NCBI GenBank assembly: GCA_023416275.1
Contig: JAEZIB010000120.1
Coordinates: 15,147-79,146 of the forward strand
Direction: 5' to 3'
Source of the DNA: Bacillota bacterium
GTDB lineage: Bacteria > Bacillota > Clostridia > Acetivibrionales > DSM-1351
DNA length: 64,000 nucleotides
Shown piece by piece: positions 54,143 to 63,887 of this stretch (positions are counted from its first letter, which is position 1; every line of letters begins with the position of its first letter). The translations under genes were made by a program, and so were the position numbers. The notes beneath the pieces are model-generated. The model saw only the letters and a list, made by a program, of their open reading frames with translations. It ran no database searches and was not told the origin of the DNA.

Positions 54143-55096
54143 CTAAATAGAACTACATTTTCCGCAGGAAGCACAGTCAGTGCATTCATTGCAGGATAGG
54201 GGCATAGTGTTTATTGTAATATCTGCAATATCTATATAGTCAATGGTAAATTCGCAAGAAGTAATAAATGTAACATAATTGGCATGGAATAAGACCTTCA
54301 TAGGAACCAACTCATTTTTATCAGGATCAGTACTACTTACTGCAAAACTAGGAGAGAGGTAATAAGGAAGGCCTTTCTTATCAGTTATTTTAATTATATC
54401 AGTAGAAGACACAAGTTCTGATATATTTTTACCATCAAACACTAAAGAATTTCTATCTGCATGAATTCCAAGAGCATTAGAATTATAAGCATGTAAAACA
54501 CCTATTGGGGTAATTACCTCTACTGGAGCAGCAGGTTCAAGGGTCAGTATGTTTCCATTGGCTGAAAGAGATATTCCAATTCTAGTATTAATTTCTCCCG
54601 AAGGTGTTGGTACAAGTGCAGTTTCTCCAGGAAAAAAGGATACACTCTTAACGTTTCCGTTACGATAAAAGAATATGCCGTTTATTTTTAAATTGAAGTT
54701 AGTATCTAGTAGACTAAATGAGTGTGTTTTGTATAGCTGAGCTTCATCCTCTTCGGACCAAAAGCCGCTAAGTGCTCCGTTGCGTGGAAAGATTCTTTTA
54801 ACAGAACCGTCTTCATAAAAGGTAACCAGTTCAACATCTATATTGCCTAGAGAAGTAGAGACAGCAGTCTGTTCTTGCAAGTCAATGCTTTTTATGTTAC
54901 CGCTAGGATAAAAGGACAGACACTTTGTAGTCTTTCTTCTTCCAGTGTTATCTTTGTAACGAGGAATTAATATGCCAATGGAAGTATTTAATTTATTTTC
55001 ACACTCTAAGCGTAATGAATCAAGCAGTCCATTTTTATGGGTAGTATAACTTGAGATTTCACTTAATATTCCATATTGCGTTGTAAAATTATTCAT
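54143..55096 (-). CDS. MORN-like repeat protein with Cys-rich tail, unknown function
   Basis: The 317-residue protein is encoded against the direction of the cluster, between its two modules. At least four repeats of the YwqK/MORN-variant type are visible (FYPSGNIKSI, FYEDGSVKRIF, FYRNGNVKSVSF, LSANGNILTLEP). The C terminus is CNECTDCASCGKCSSI, five cysteines in 12 residues that could bind an Fe-S cluster or a metal. No signal peptide. It shares its upstream region with the second nifH-like gene. A role as sensor, chaperone or metal carrier for the system is a guess. The ATG at 55096 follows AAAAAAGGAG; a start at 55117 is less likely. Confidence 0.78.
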   Translation of the reverse strand: MNNFTTQYGILSEISSYTTHKNGLLDSLRLECENKLNTSIGILIPRYKDNTGRRKTTKCLSFYPSGNIKSIDLQEQTAVSTSLGNIDVELVTFYEDGSVKRIFPRNGALSGFWSEEDEAQLYKTHSFSLLDTNFNLKINGIFFYRNGNVKSVSFFPGETALVPTPSGEINTRIGISLSANGNILTLEPAAPVEVITPIGVLHAYNSNALGIHADRNSLVFDGKNISELVSSTDIIKITDKKGLPYYLSPSFAVSSTDPDKNELVPMKVLFHANYVTFITSCEFTIDYIDIADITINTMPLSCNECTDCASCGKCSSI

Positions 55097-55125
55097 ATAA
55101 TACTCCTTTTTTACCAAAGATAATT

Positions 55126-55180
55126 ACAATTGATATTTGTCTATTACAATTGTAATTAGTATAGAAAATGTAATTGTAAA
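55126..55180. promoter_or_regulatory. Operator-like TTACAATTG repeats in the divergent region
   Basis: ATTACAATTG (near 55127), the perfect palindrome ATTACAATTGTAAT (near 55145) and TGTAATTGTAA (near 55168) stand about 20 bases apart. They lie in the promoter region of the minus-strand MORN-like gene and upstream of the nifH-like promoter. Three spaced sites suggest cooperative binding by one regulator, not identified. Confidence 0.55.
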
Positions 55181-55206
55181 AGTCAACTAAAAATTCCGTT
55201 TGCTAG

Positions 55207-55268
55207 TTGACAAATAGTTAAAATGTGTATATAATACATAATCATAGTATTCCTATTAAATAACTATG
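55207..55268 (+). promoter_or_regulatory. Promoter and 26-bp dyad operator, module 2
   Basis: TTGACA (55207-55212) and TATAAT (55230-55235) with a 17-base spacer form a consensus promoter. The 26-base dyad at 55243-55268 starts CATAGTATTCC and ends TAACTATG. It aligns without gaps to the dyad after the yezD promoter (37332-37357). A small hairpin AAAACT/AGTTTT follows, resembling a reduced form of the CTAG attenuator stem. Confidence 0.8.
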
Positions 55269-55302
55269 AAAACTAAGAGTTTTTATGATATGCAAACTAT
55301 AA

Positions 55303-56169
<867 letters not shown>

Positions 56170-56209
56170 TACTAATTCGCACAAAAAATATTAGTTAATA
56201 TTTTTTATC

Positions 56210-56335
56210 ATCACTAACGTGATGTTATAGCACAGCCATAAGCTCTTTAGTATTGAACAACGTTAGCACATCTTACGATGTTAGTCGCATACTGCGACTA
56301 CATAAACGGTTGCTAACCGTTTATATGCAAACTAG
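56210..56335 (+). other. Multi-hairpin intergenic segment
   Basis: ATCAC/GTGAT, AGTCGCA/TGCGACT and ATAAACGGTT/AACCGTTTAT are three adjacent perfect hairpins. None has a terminator T run. They precede the third hairpin-spaced ribosome site and may be part of a structured leader or an RNA-processing region between nifH-like and cysK. Confidence 0.4.
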
Positions 56336-56372
56336 TATAGTATAAGGCTGAAAGAAACTACTAATACATTTA

Positions 56373-56441
56373 AAGGAAGTGCCCAGTCTATGTCATTTCT
56401 GTTATGTAGTTATGTGTAGAATGTGGGACATGGACATTATT
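56373..56441 (+). promoter_or_regulatory. Hairpin-spaced ribosome binding site, copy 3
   Basis: AAGGAAG (near 56373) is followed by the stem GTCTATGTC (56386-56394) with GACATGGAC (56427-56435), a 6-base linker and ATG at 56442. The loop ends TATGTGTAGAATGTG. The ATG opens a 17-codon frame whose AAAAGGAG serves as the ribosome site of cysK at 56462, so the element may act on cysK through translational coupling. Confidence 0.6.
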
Positions 56442-56495
56442 ATGAAAAGGAGTGTTGGAATATGGCAAAAATCTATGAAAGTGTATCAGATTTAA
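56442..56495 (+). CDS. Seventeen-codon frame overlapping the cysK start
   Basis: The frame [17 protein letters not shown] begins 6 bases after the conserved hairpin and ends 33 bases inside cysK in another frame. In the two other hairpin copies the ATG at this position starts a real gene. Here it may be a coupling leader peptide for cysK, or the element may simply have lost its gene. Confidence 0.35.
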   Translation: MKRSVGIWQKSMKVYQI

Positions 56496-57394
56496 TTGGG
56501 AGAACACCATTACTTGAAGTTAAGAAGTATTCAAAGCGTAGAAATATCAATGCCAAGTTGATTGCAAAGCTAGAGTATTTTAATCCTGCTGGAAGTGTAA
56601 AGGATAGAATAGCTCTTGCAATGATTGAAGATGCGGAAGCGAAAGGTGCGTTAAAGGAAGGTTCTGTTATTATTGAACCTACTAGTGGAAATACTGGTAT
56701 AGGTCTTGCAGCTATAGCAGCTGCAAAGGGGTATAGAATTATTTTAACAATGCCTGAGACTATGAGTGTGGAAAGAAGAAATCTATTAAAGGCTTATGGC
56801 GCAGAATTAGTATTAACAGAAGGTGCAAAGGGTATGAAAGGTGCAATTGCTGAGGCTGAAGAAATAGCGAAGGAAACACCAAATTCATTTATTCCAGGTC
56901 AATTTGTAAATCCATCAAATCCTGAGATTCATCGTAAAACAACAGGACCAGAAATTTGGGCAGATACTGATGGAAATGTAGATATTTTTATTGCAGGTGT
57001 TGGCACAGGCGGAACAGTTTCAGGTGTAGGTGAATATCTGAAATCACAAAATAAGAATGTCAAGATAGTAGCTGTAGAACCAGCAGCTTCTCCTGTATTA
57101 TCAAAAGGTGTGTCTGGGGCACATAAGATTCAAGGTATCGGTGCTGGTTTTGTTCCAGATACCTTGAATACTGATATTTATGATGAAATAATTACAATAG
57201 AAAATGAGGAAGCGTTTGCAGCAGGAAGAGCATTTGCACAAGCAGAAGGTATTCTTGTAGGTATTTCCTCCGGTGCGGCTTTATATGCAGCAGAACTTAT
57301 AGCGAAGAGGCCAGAAAATGCTGGTAAAAATATTGTTGTATTATTACCAGATACTGGTGATAGATATTTGTCTACTCCATTATTTACGGATTAA
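56462..57394 (+). CDS. cysK: Cysteine synthase, module 2
   Basis: This 310-residue O-acetylserine sulfhydrylase-family enzyme has PLP Lys K47 (NPAGSVKDR), [24 protein letters not shown] and [11 protein letters not shown]. It is close to the module 1 copy along its length. The start follows AAAAGGAGTGTTGGAAT; an in-frame ATG at 56423 inside the hairpin element is rejected. A terminator follows, so the D-like and K-like genes need read-through or another promoter. Confidence 0.92.
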   Translation: MAKIYESVSDLIGRTPLLEVKKYSKRRNINAKLIAKLEYFNPAGSVKDRIALAMIEDAEAKGALKEGSVIIEPTSGNTGIGLAAIAAAKGYRIILTMPETMSVERRNLLKAYGAELVLTEGAKGMKGAIAEAEEIAKETPNSFIPGQFVNPSNPEIHRKTTGPEIWADTDGNVDIFIAGVGTGGTVSGVGEYLKSQNKNVKIVAVEPAASPVLSKGVSGAHKIQGIGAGFVPDTLNTDIYDEIITIENEEAFAAGRAFAQAEGILVGISSGAALYAAELIAKRPENAGKNIVVLLPDTGDRYLSTPLFTD

Positions 57395-57419
57395 ACTTAA
57401 AACTAAACAAAGTATATGA

Positions 57420-57457
57420 GGGGAATTTATAGTTGTGATAACTGTAAGTTCCCTTTT
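57420..57457 (+). terminator. Terminator after cysK of module 2
   Basis: GGGAA plus TTATAGTT pair with AACTGTAA plus TTCCC, with one mismatch, followed by TTTTAT. It probably lowers expression downstream or insulates an internal promoter near 57470-57500. Confidence 0.75.
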
Positions 57458-57532
57458 ATAAAAACTTATTTCATACAAATAATATAGAATATATATGAAT
57501 AATTAGTAGGTTATTAATAATGGGAGGTTTAT

Positions 57533-58999
57533 ATGTCAATAAAATTAGATATTTCTGATATTGGAACAAGAGAAAGCAGACTTGGTTCCATTACAGGCTA
57601 TATTGGAGATTTAAAGGATTTAGCTACTCAAAGTAATTGCGGTACACTGAAGGGCTGTGCTAGATGTTTTTCACAGTCAAGCACATGTCTTTCAGGCTGT
57701 GCACTTGGTCAGTTAGCTGGAATACGCGATGTAGCAGTTATTCATCATGGACCTGCAGGTTGTTCTGTGACTGGAACACAGATTTATACAGTTACAAAGC
57801 AGGTTGCTGCAAAAAGAGGAATTGTTAATAATACTGTATATGTAGGAACTGATATGGATGAACAAGATACAATATTCGGTTCTGCTGATGCTCTAAGGAA
57901 TATAGTACTTGAAACAAATAGGAGATATAAGCCTAAGGCAATATTTGTAAGTAGTTCATGTGCTACTGGAATTATAGGTGAAGATATTGATAGCATAGTT
58001 GAAGATTTGAAAGAGGAAATAGATGTACCTATTGCAGCTGTACATTGTGAAGGCTTTAAGTCACGTATTTGGGCAACAGGATTTGACATTTCAGATCACG
58101 CTGTATTGTCCAGTATTGTACAGGAACCTCAGCAAAAGAGGAGAACAATAAACTTTAAAAATTTTTATGAAAGCGCAAGAAATGAAATTATAAGCATATT
58201 TAAAAATTTTGATGTTGAACCAGTATTTTTATATGCAAATGCGACTGTTGAGGAACTTTCACATTTATCAGAAGCACTTGCAACCGTATGTATATGTGGA
58301 ACCCTTGGAAACTACTTGGGAAATGGTCTGGAAGAAAAATATGGAGTGCCATATATTAGAACTATTAATCCTCTTGGTATTGCAGGATTTGAGACCTGGC
58401 TTAGGGGAATAGGTAAGGTGATCGATAAAGAAACAGAAGTTGAAAAGTACATAGAGGTTAAGAGAGAAAAGTATCTTCCTCAAATAGAAGAAGTCAAGAA
58501 AGAATTAAAGGGTCTTAGAGCAGTTCTTGCTATGGGTCCCGGATATACTTTTGAAGTATCCCGAGTTCTTCAGGAACTAGGTATAGAAGTAGTATGGGCA
58601 GCAGCCTGGCATTATGATAAAAGATATGAAAATGGAGAAGTACCGCCATCAATGAAATATCTGCTTGAAACTAATCAGAGCTTTCAAGTAAGTGTGGCTG
58701 ACCAGCAGAATTTTGAAATACTTAACATCTTGAATAAATATAAGCCTGATTTGTATCTGTCACGTCACCCTGGCTCCACAGTCTGGGCTATAAAGCAGGG
58801 ATATCCGGCAGTATATGTTGCAGATGAATATATGATATTTGGCTATAAGGGTACCTTGGATTTTGCACATTCTGTTTTGGATACCATTCGTAACAGAAGT
58901 TTTGAAAGAAATCTAGCTAAGAGGGTAAAACTGCCATATACAGAATGGTGGTATAAGCAGGAACCGGGGTTATTCTTAGAAGATAACCAAAATTCGTAA
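57533..58999 (+). CDS. NifD-like catalytic subunit, module 2
   Basis: This 488-residue alpha-type component 1 subunit has C52, C77 (HHGPAGC) and C143 (SSSCATGIIGED) as P-cluster-type ligands. C255 in VCICGTLGNYLGNGLEEKYG is exactly 12 residues before EEKY, the place of NifD Cys275. VHCEGFKSR matches NifD VHCEGFRG. The His442 region reads AVYVADEYMIFGYKGT, without His. Extra N-terminal cysteines (36, 42, 45) resemble those of other non-nitrogen-fixing group IV homologues. Active-site cofactor binding is likely; the substrate is inferred to be an organosulfur compound. Start after GGGAGGTTTAT. Confidence 0.88.
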   Translation: MSIKLDISDIGTRESRLGSITGYIGDLKDLATQSNCGTLKGCARCFSQSSTCLSGCALGQLAGIRDVAVIHHGPAGCSVTGTQIYTVTKQVAAKRGIVNNTVYVGTDMDEQDTIFGSADALRNIVLETNRRYKPKAIFVSSSCATGIIGEDIDSIVEDLKEEIDVPIAAVHCEGFKSRIWATGFDISDHAVLSSIVQEPQQKRRTINFKNFYESARNEIISIFKNFDVEPVFLYANATVEELSHLSEALATVCICGTLGNYLGNGLEEKYGVPYIRTINPLGIAGFETWLRGIGKVIDKETEVEKYIEVKREKYLPQIEEVKKELKGLRAVLAMGPGYTFEVSRVLQELGIEVVWAAAWHYDKRYENGEVPPSMKYLLETNQSFQVSVADQQNFEILNILNKYKPDLYLSRHPGSTVWAIKQGYPAVYVADEYMIFGYKGTLDFAHSVLDTIRNRSFERNLAKRVKLPYTEWWYKQEPGLFLEDNQNS

Positions 59000-59054
59000 T
59001 AGTCTAATATTTTTAGTTTAAAATCGTACAAATATATGGGGGTCAGATTAGATT

Positions 59055-60353
59055 ATGGCAAAGACATTAGATAAGCAAAGATATAAATGCGCGATGAGTG
59101 CAATGTCGACTGTACAGGCAATTGAACGAGCAATTCCAGTGCTCCATGCGGGTCCTGGATGCGCGCAGAAGTTATCAAATTCTTCTGGAAGCAGTGGATA
59201 TTTTTCACCAAATATTTTCCCGTGTACTAGTATCAATGAGAAGGATGTTGTGTTTGGAGGAGAAAAAAAGCTTCGCTCAACCATCGAAAATTCACTTAAG
59301 ATCATTGATGCAGATTTATATGTAGTGCTTACAGGATGTACACCTGAAATTGTTGGTGATACTGTGGAGGATGTGGTTCAAGAGTTTGAGAATGCCGAGA
59401 AACCTGTTATATATGCATCTACAGCTGGATTTAAGGGTAACAACTATAAAGGCCACGAATGGGTTGTAAATGCAATTGTTGAGCAGTATTTAGAGCCTAC
59501 AAATAAGAAAACAGAGGGTCTTGTGAACATTTGGGCAGATGTACCCTATCAGGACGAATTCTGGCTTGGAAATTTACGAGAGCTTGAAAAACTTGTTGCA
59601 GAGCTTGGACTTATTCCTAATACTATATTTGGCTACAAGAGAGGAATAGAAAACATAAAAAAGATTCCAGAAGCGCAGTTTAATTTGTTGGTATCAACGT
59701 GGGTAGGTCTTGAAAATGTAAAGCTTATGGAAGAAAAGTTCGGAACTCCTTATTTACATTATCCAACGCTTCCAATCGGTGCCTTTGAGACTAGCAAATT
59801 TCTTCGAGCAGTAGCTGAATTTGCTAGTGTTGACAAGGATAAGGTTGAAGCCTTAATTGCAGAAAAAGAAGAGTATTACTACTACTATATTGAACGTTTT
59901 GCCGATTTGTTTCTTGAGACAAGAGTTATGTCAAAGAAATTCTCAATTGTTGCCGATGCCCAGTATTCTCTTGGTATCACAAAGTTCCTTGTAAATGATT
60001 TGGGACTATTTCCTGCAAAGCAGTATATTGTAGATGATACGCCAATTGAATACAGAAAAAGCATCGAGGAATATTTTAAGGATTTAAACTATGACATTAA
60101 GGCAGAAGTTAGCTTTATTACTGATGGCTATAAAATACATAAAGAAATAGAAATTACAGATTATCATGGTTACCCTTTAATTCTTGGCGGTTATTGGGAA
60201 AAGGATATTGCAGCAAAAACAAATGCACATTTTTTAAATGTCTCTTGGCCAGTTAATGAGCGATTAGTTATGAATAGTTATTATGTAGGTTATGATGGTG
60301 GTTTGAAACTGATAGAAGACATTTATTCAGTAGTAAAGACTAGATTTAATTAG
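59055..60353 (+). CDS. NifK-like subunit, module 2
   Basis: This 432-residue beta-type subunit has C12 (YKCAMSA), C36 (HAGPGCAQKL) and C95 (LTGCTPEIVGD), which match NifK P-cluster ligands (spacing 24 and 59 against 25 and 58). FGGEKKL and GFKGNNYKGHEW are further landmarks. Order is D then K, the reverse of module 1. It lacks the long N-terminal arm of NifK. ATG after GGGGGTCAGATTAGATT, a rather long spacing. Confidence 0.88.
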   Translation: MAKTLDKQRYKCAMSAMSTVQAIERAIPVLHAGPGCAQKLSNSSGSSGYFSPNIFPCTSINEKDVVFGGEKKLRSTIENSLKIIDADLYVVLTGCTPEIVGDTVEDVVQEFENAEKPVIYASTAGFKGNNYKGHEWVVNAIVEQYLEPTNKKTEGLVNIWADVPYQDEFWLGNLRELEKLVAELGLIPNTIFGYKRGIENIKKIPEAQFNLLVSTWVGLENVKLMEEKFGTPYLHYPTLPIGAFETSKFLRAVAEFASVDKDKVEALIAEKEEYYYYYIERFADLFLETRVMSKKFSIVADAQYSLGITKFLVNDLGLFPAKQYIVDDTPIEYRKSIEEYFKDLNYDIKAEVSFITDGYKIHKEIEITDYHGYPLILGGYWEKDIAAKTNAHFLNVSWPVNERLVMNSYYVGYDGGLKLIEDIYSVVKTRFN

Positions 60354-60586
60354 AAGTTGAGATTAAGCTGGATGACAGATTGAATAGGAGAGAATGATCC
60401 AGTGCGTATCATCTGAGTCATGTGGATGTCATTGGCGTAGCAGTCTAGCCGAAGGCTACCAAGTATGATTAATTATTATACCAATGTTAAATATTTGACT
60501 AAGCTAAGCTTTCGGATTAGTGTAAAATTCCATGAATAAACGAGTTAATACGAGAGAATGAAAGCTATCATAAGGAGGCTGTTAAT

Positions 60587-61570
60587 ATGAGCGGAATTTA
60601 TAAATCAATCATAGATTTAGTTGGAAATACACCATTACTTGAGTTGCTTAATTATGAGAAACAAAATGAATTGGAGGCTGAGCTTGTAGTCAAGCTTGAA
60701 TATTTTAATCCAAATCAGAGTGTAAAAGACAGAATTGCATTATCTATGATTGAGGATGCAGAGAAGAGAGGCTTACTGAAGCCGGGATATACTATAGTGG
60801 AAACAACAAGTGGTAATACCGGAATCGGTTTAGCAGCCATTGCAGCAGCGAAAGGTTATAAGTTTAAAGTGTATATACAGGACAATGTAAGCATAGAAAG
60901 ATTTAAGGTTATTAAAGCCTTTGGGGGTGAGACAATAAAGCTTTCTGAAGAACCTGTTGTAGCAAAAGTACTTGAAGAAACAGGAGGAGATTTTGTTGCA
61001 GCAATAAAGGTATTGGAAAAAGAAATTTTATCAAAAGAAAAAGATATATTTTTCGTTAATCAGGTCGCCAATCCTGCAAATCCGGAAACACATAAGGCTA
61101 CAACAGGTCCTGAAATATGGAGGGACACCAATGGAAAGGTGGATATTCTTGTAGCAGCAGTAGGCACAGGCGGTACTGTTTCTGGAACAGGGGCATATCT
61201 TAAAGCAAAGAATCCTAATATAAAGATAGTAGCTATTCAGCCAGGACCTAATTCACTACCTAGTGATAAAAATCCTGAGCCAGAGGAGATTACAGGTGTA
61301 CATGCGTTTGAGGGCATACCAAAAGAAAGAATTCCAGCAACTATGGATTTGAATATTTATGATGAAAAATTCGAAGTAGAAACTCACCAGGCTTATGAAG
61401 CTGCCAGAGCAGTGGCAAAGTCAGATGGAATTTTAATTGGTACGTCATCAGGGGCGGTTATTTATGCTGCTACGCAGATAGCAAAAAGGCCTGAGAATAA
61501 GGAGAAACGCATTGTTGCTGTTTTAGCAGACACAGGACTTCGTTATTTGTCAACCGGTTTGTTTGAGTAA
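60587..61570 (+). CDS. Divergent cysteine synthase-like PLP enzyme
   Basis: The third cysteine-synthase homologue has 327 residues. K47 and the fold motifs are kept, but the lysine loop reads NPNQSVKDR, the substrate loop [12 protein letters not shown], and the cap region QDNVSIERFKVIKAFGGE where the other two have [17 protein letters not shown]. It has a 15-residue longer stretch (about residues 120-150, VAKVLEETGGDFVAAIK). Changes near the active site suggest a different amino-acid or sulfur substrate, for example a thiol or a different acetylated acceptor. It closes module 2 together with the NifX-like gene 24 bases downstream. Confidence 0.85.
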   Translation: MSGIYKSIIDLVGNTPLLELLNYEKQNELEAELVVKLEYFNPNQSVKDRIALSMIEDAEKRGLLKPGYTIVETTSGNTGIGLAAIAAAKGYKFKVYIQDNVSIERFKVIKAFGGETIKLSEEPVVAKVLEETGGDFVAAIKVLEKEILSKEKDIFFVNQVANPANPETHKATTGPEIWRDTNGKVDILVAAVGTGGTVSGTGAYLKAKNPNIKIVAIQPGPNSLPSDKNPEPEEITGVHAFEGIPKERIPATMDLNIYDEKFEVETHQAYEAARAVAKSDGILIGTSSGAVIYAATQIAKRPENKEKRIVAVLADTGLRYLSTGLFE

Positions 61571-61594
61571 CGACGAAATGGAGGTTAGGTTGTT

Positions 61595-62104
61595 ATGTCA
61601 TATAAGATTGCAATTTCTTCAAATGATGGAGTTTATGTGAATGCACATTTTGGAAGCTCTTTATTTTTTTATATTGTTGAAGTAAATGATGATGGAAGCT
61701 ATATTTATAAGGAAGAACGTATTGTCCCTAACTTAAATATAGACCAAACAATAGAATACAAGATTTTATGCGGTAGTAAGGAAAACTCCTGCGAGAATAA
61801 TTCGAGCTGTGGAAATAGATTTAATTCGAGTTGCGGAAATGGAAACGGAATGAGCTGTTTAAGCAATATTGGTGGTAATAGTTGTGGTGGAGGTCCTTAT
61901 GATATACAGATTGAACAAAGAGTTTCTTTGATCGAGGATTGTCGGTGCTTATTATGCAAGAAAATTGGACCTAGTGCTGAAAAGCAATTAGGGAGAAAAG
62001 CTATAACAACTTTTCAGATAGATTTAAAAATAGATACCGCGCTGGTGAAAATTACAGAGTACTATTCAAAGATGGATAATCACCTCTCACTTAGAAAAGA
62101 GTAG
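61595..62104 (+). CDS. NifX-like protein with Cys/Asn/Gly-rich insert
   Basis: The 169-residue protein starts as a normal NifX-type domain (KIAISSNDGVYVNAHFGSSL) and ends as one (RCLLCKKIGPSAEKQLGRKA, then a strand-helix tail). Between them residues 62-100 are a low-complexity segment rich in Cys, Ser, Asn and Gly (NSCENNSSCGNRFNSSCGNG, then GMSCLSNIGG) with six cysteines, and CRCLLC adds three. Ordinary NifX proteins lack this. The cysteines could hold an Fe-S cluster or receive sulfur. It is the last gene of the cluster. Confidence 0.82.
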   Translation: MSYKIAISSNDGVYVNAHFGSSLFFYIVEVNDDGSYIYKEERIVPNLNIDQTIEYKILCGSKENSCENNSSCGNRFNSSCGNGNGMSCLSNIGGNSCGGGPYDIQIEQRVSLIEDCRCLLCKKIGPSAEKQLGRKAITTFQIDLKIDTALVKITEYYSKMDNHLSLRKE

Positions 62105-62203
62105 AGTCGCCAAAATACATATACATCGTCAAACATTTTATAGGAGAAGAACGTGTCATTTTCAATGCTTGGTTAACATAATCCAACATTTAATGGTATC
62201 AAA

Positions 62204-62265
62204 AAACACAAATCCATCAAGGTTACATATAACGGATAAAATCCGACCTTGACAAATTTGTGTTT
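62204..62265. terminator. Bidirectional terminator
   Basis: AAACACAAAT and ATTTGTGTTT form the outer stem, TCAAGGT/ACCTTGA and CGGAT/ATCCG inner ones. It separates the cluster from the convergent spore-protein gene. Confidence 0.82.
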
Positions 62266-62281
62266 CTTGCTTTACTAGGTG

Positions 62282-62464
62282 TCAAACTAAAGGCTTTCGT
62301 TCAACAAGCTTTTCAACAGGAACCTCAGCCTTATTTTTTGTATCTAAATAAGAAACTTCAGCAGTATTGTCTTTTATATTTTCAATCCATACTGGAATAC
62401 CATTATATTGTACTTCTATAACACCAAGCGATTCTATAATTCGTTTAGCACTTTCATTATCCAA
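62282..62464 (-). CDS. sspH: Small acid-soluble spore protein, H type
   Basis: This 60-residue protein reads MDNESAKRIIESLGVIEVQY, then NGIPVWIENI and VPVEKLVERK, as in the SspH family. These proteins are packed in the spore core in Bacillus and clostridia, so the organism probably sporulates. TTG start after GAGGAGGGTTACAA. A sigma-G promoter would be expected upstream on the minus strand; I could not identify one with confidence. Confidence 0.85.
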   Translation of the reverse strand: MDNESAKRIIESLGVIEVQYNGIPVWIENIKDNTAEVSYLDTKNKAEVPVEKLVERKPLV

Positions 62465-62761
62465 TTGTAACCCTCCTCATTTTTTATTAGTATCTGCAAA
62501 GGTATAGTTCTTATTCAAACAAGCAAGCATTTATCTAATATAAAAAGACATACATTTTTCACTACAAACTATGTTTAAAGATTAGGTAACCATGATGTAT
62601 GAATAATGAAAAAACAAACTACAAATTAGTTAGATTTTTTTACACAAGTACAATAAATTTTATCTATAAATATTTCATGTGTTGCAGAAATACCAGAAAA
62701 ATTGGGTATATATTATAAGTATATAACTATATATTGATAAAAAAGAAGAGAGGATATACTT

Positions 62762-63739
62762 ATGGATAATAATGATAGAAAAAAAGAAGATGTCAAAGAG
62801 ATCTACTTGGCTGGAGGCTGTTTTTGGGGTACAGAAAAATATTTTTCTCACGTTAAGGGAATAGTAAATACAGAAGTAGGATATGCAAATGGAAATACAG
62901 AAAATCCTACCTATGAGGATGTATGTTATAGAAAAACAGGTCATGCAGAAACAGTAAAAGTATTGTATGACCCCAATATTGTAAGCTTGGAATTTATATT
63001 AAGTCTCTACTATGATGTAATAAATCCTGTATCAATAAATCGCCAAGGAAATGATATCGGGTCTCAGTATCGTACAGGGATTTATTATACGGATATTGAG
63101 GATAAAGAGCTAATAATTGAATCTATAAAAACACTTCAGAAAAACTATGACAAACCAATTGCAATTGAGGTATTGCCTCTGCAAAATTACTATACAGCTG
63201 AAGAATATCACCAAAAATATTTAGATAAAAATCCAAATGGTTATTGCCATATAGGTCAAGACAAATTTGAGAAAGCAGAAAAGGCAGAAGATTTTAAGTT
63301 AAAATACAGTGCAAAGCCCAAAGAATTATTAAAGAAAACTCTCACTGATATTCAATATGCTGTGACACAAAACAATGCCACAGAACCACCCTTCAGCAAT
63401 GAATACTTTGACAATTTCAGAAAGGGAATATATGTAGATGTAACTACCGGTGAGCCGCTTTTTACTTCAGGTGACAAATTTGATTCGGGTTGTGGGTGGC
63501 CAAGCTTTTCCAAACCAATTAGTCCTGATTTGATCCGTGAGCTTGACGATGAAACTCATAACATGCAGAGAGTAGAAGTTCGAAGTAAAACAGGTGACGC
63601 ACATCTTGGTCATGTATTTAATGATGGTCCAAGAAAAATTGGGAGGTCTGAGATACTGTATAAACAGTGCATCGATTCTTTTTATTCCAGAGGAAGAAAT
63701 GGAGGAAAATGGGTATGGATATTTGCTGGATTTAGTTAA
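62762..63739 (+). CDS. msrAB: Fused peptide methionine sulfoxide reductase MsrA-MsrB
   Basis: The 325-residue fusion repairs both epimers of methionine sulfoxide in proteins. MsrA (about 12-165) has the catalytic GGCFWGTE; MsrB (about 185-325) has [14 protein letters not shown], one zinc-site-like Cys, GDAHLGHVF and the catalytic-Cys region [10 protein letters not shown]. The MsrB catalytic motif is usually RYCINSASL, so the C-terminal end is divergent. No signal peptide; cytosolic. The ATG follows GAAGAGAGGATATACTT. Methionine rescue fits the sulfur theme next door but may be coincidence. Confidence 0.92.
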   Translation: MDNNDRKKEDVKEIYLAGGCFWGTEKYFSHVKGIVNTEVGYANGNTENPTYEDVCYRKTGHAETVKVLYDPNIVSLEFILSLYYDVINPVSINRQGNDIGSQYRTGIYYTDIEDKELIIESIKTLQKNYDKPIAIEVLPLQNYYTAEEYHQKYLDKNPNGYCHIGQDKFEKAEKAEDFKLKYSAKPKELLKKTLTDIQYAVTQNNATEPPFSNEYFDNFRKGIYVDVTTGEPLFTSGDKFDSGCGWPSFSKPISPDLIRELDDETHNMQRVEVRSKTGDAHLGHVFNDGPRKIGRSEILYKQCIDSFYSRGRNGGKWVWIFAGFS

Positions 63740-63815
63740 ATAACTGACAGTGCATAACATGTATTAATTACATTTTTGAATATCTTAAGTAGCCCACCAA
63801 ATAATAAAATTATTA

Positions 63816-63873
63816 TTGACAAAATAAAAGATTTGTATATAATTAAATTGTGCACAATTTAATTATATACAAA
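63816..63873 (+). promoter_or_regulatory. Promoter overlapped by a 42-bp perfect palindrome
   Basis: TTGACA (63816-63821) and TATAAT (63838-63843) have a 16-base spacer. The palindrome covers 63832-63873, with arms TTTGTATATAATTAAATTGT and the exact complement, centred on GTGCAC. It resembles the operators of OhrR/MarR-type regulators (AATTxxATTG, four bases, CAATxxAATT). A peroxide- or thiol-responsive repressor is a fair inference, given msrAB next door. Confidence 0.7.
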
Positions 63874-63887
63874 AGATTATGGGCTTT

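Noticed and set aside
62282..62464. Random short frame on the minus strand
   Set aside because: First suspected as noise, but the ribosome site and clear SspH-family sequence support it as a real spore protein gene, so it was kept.
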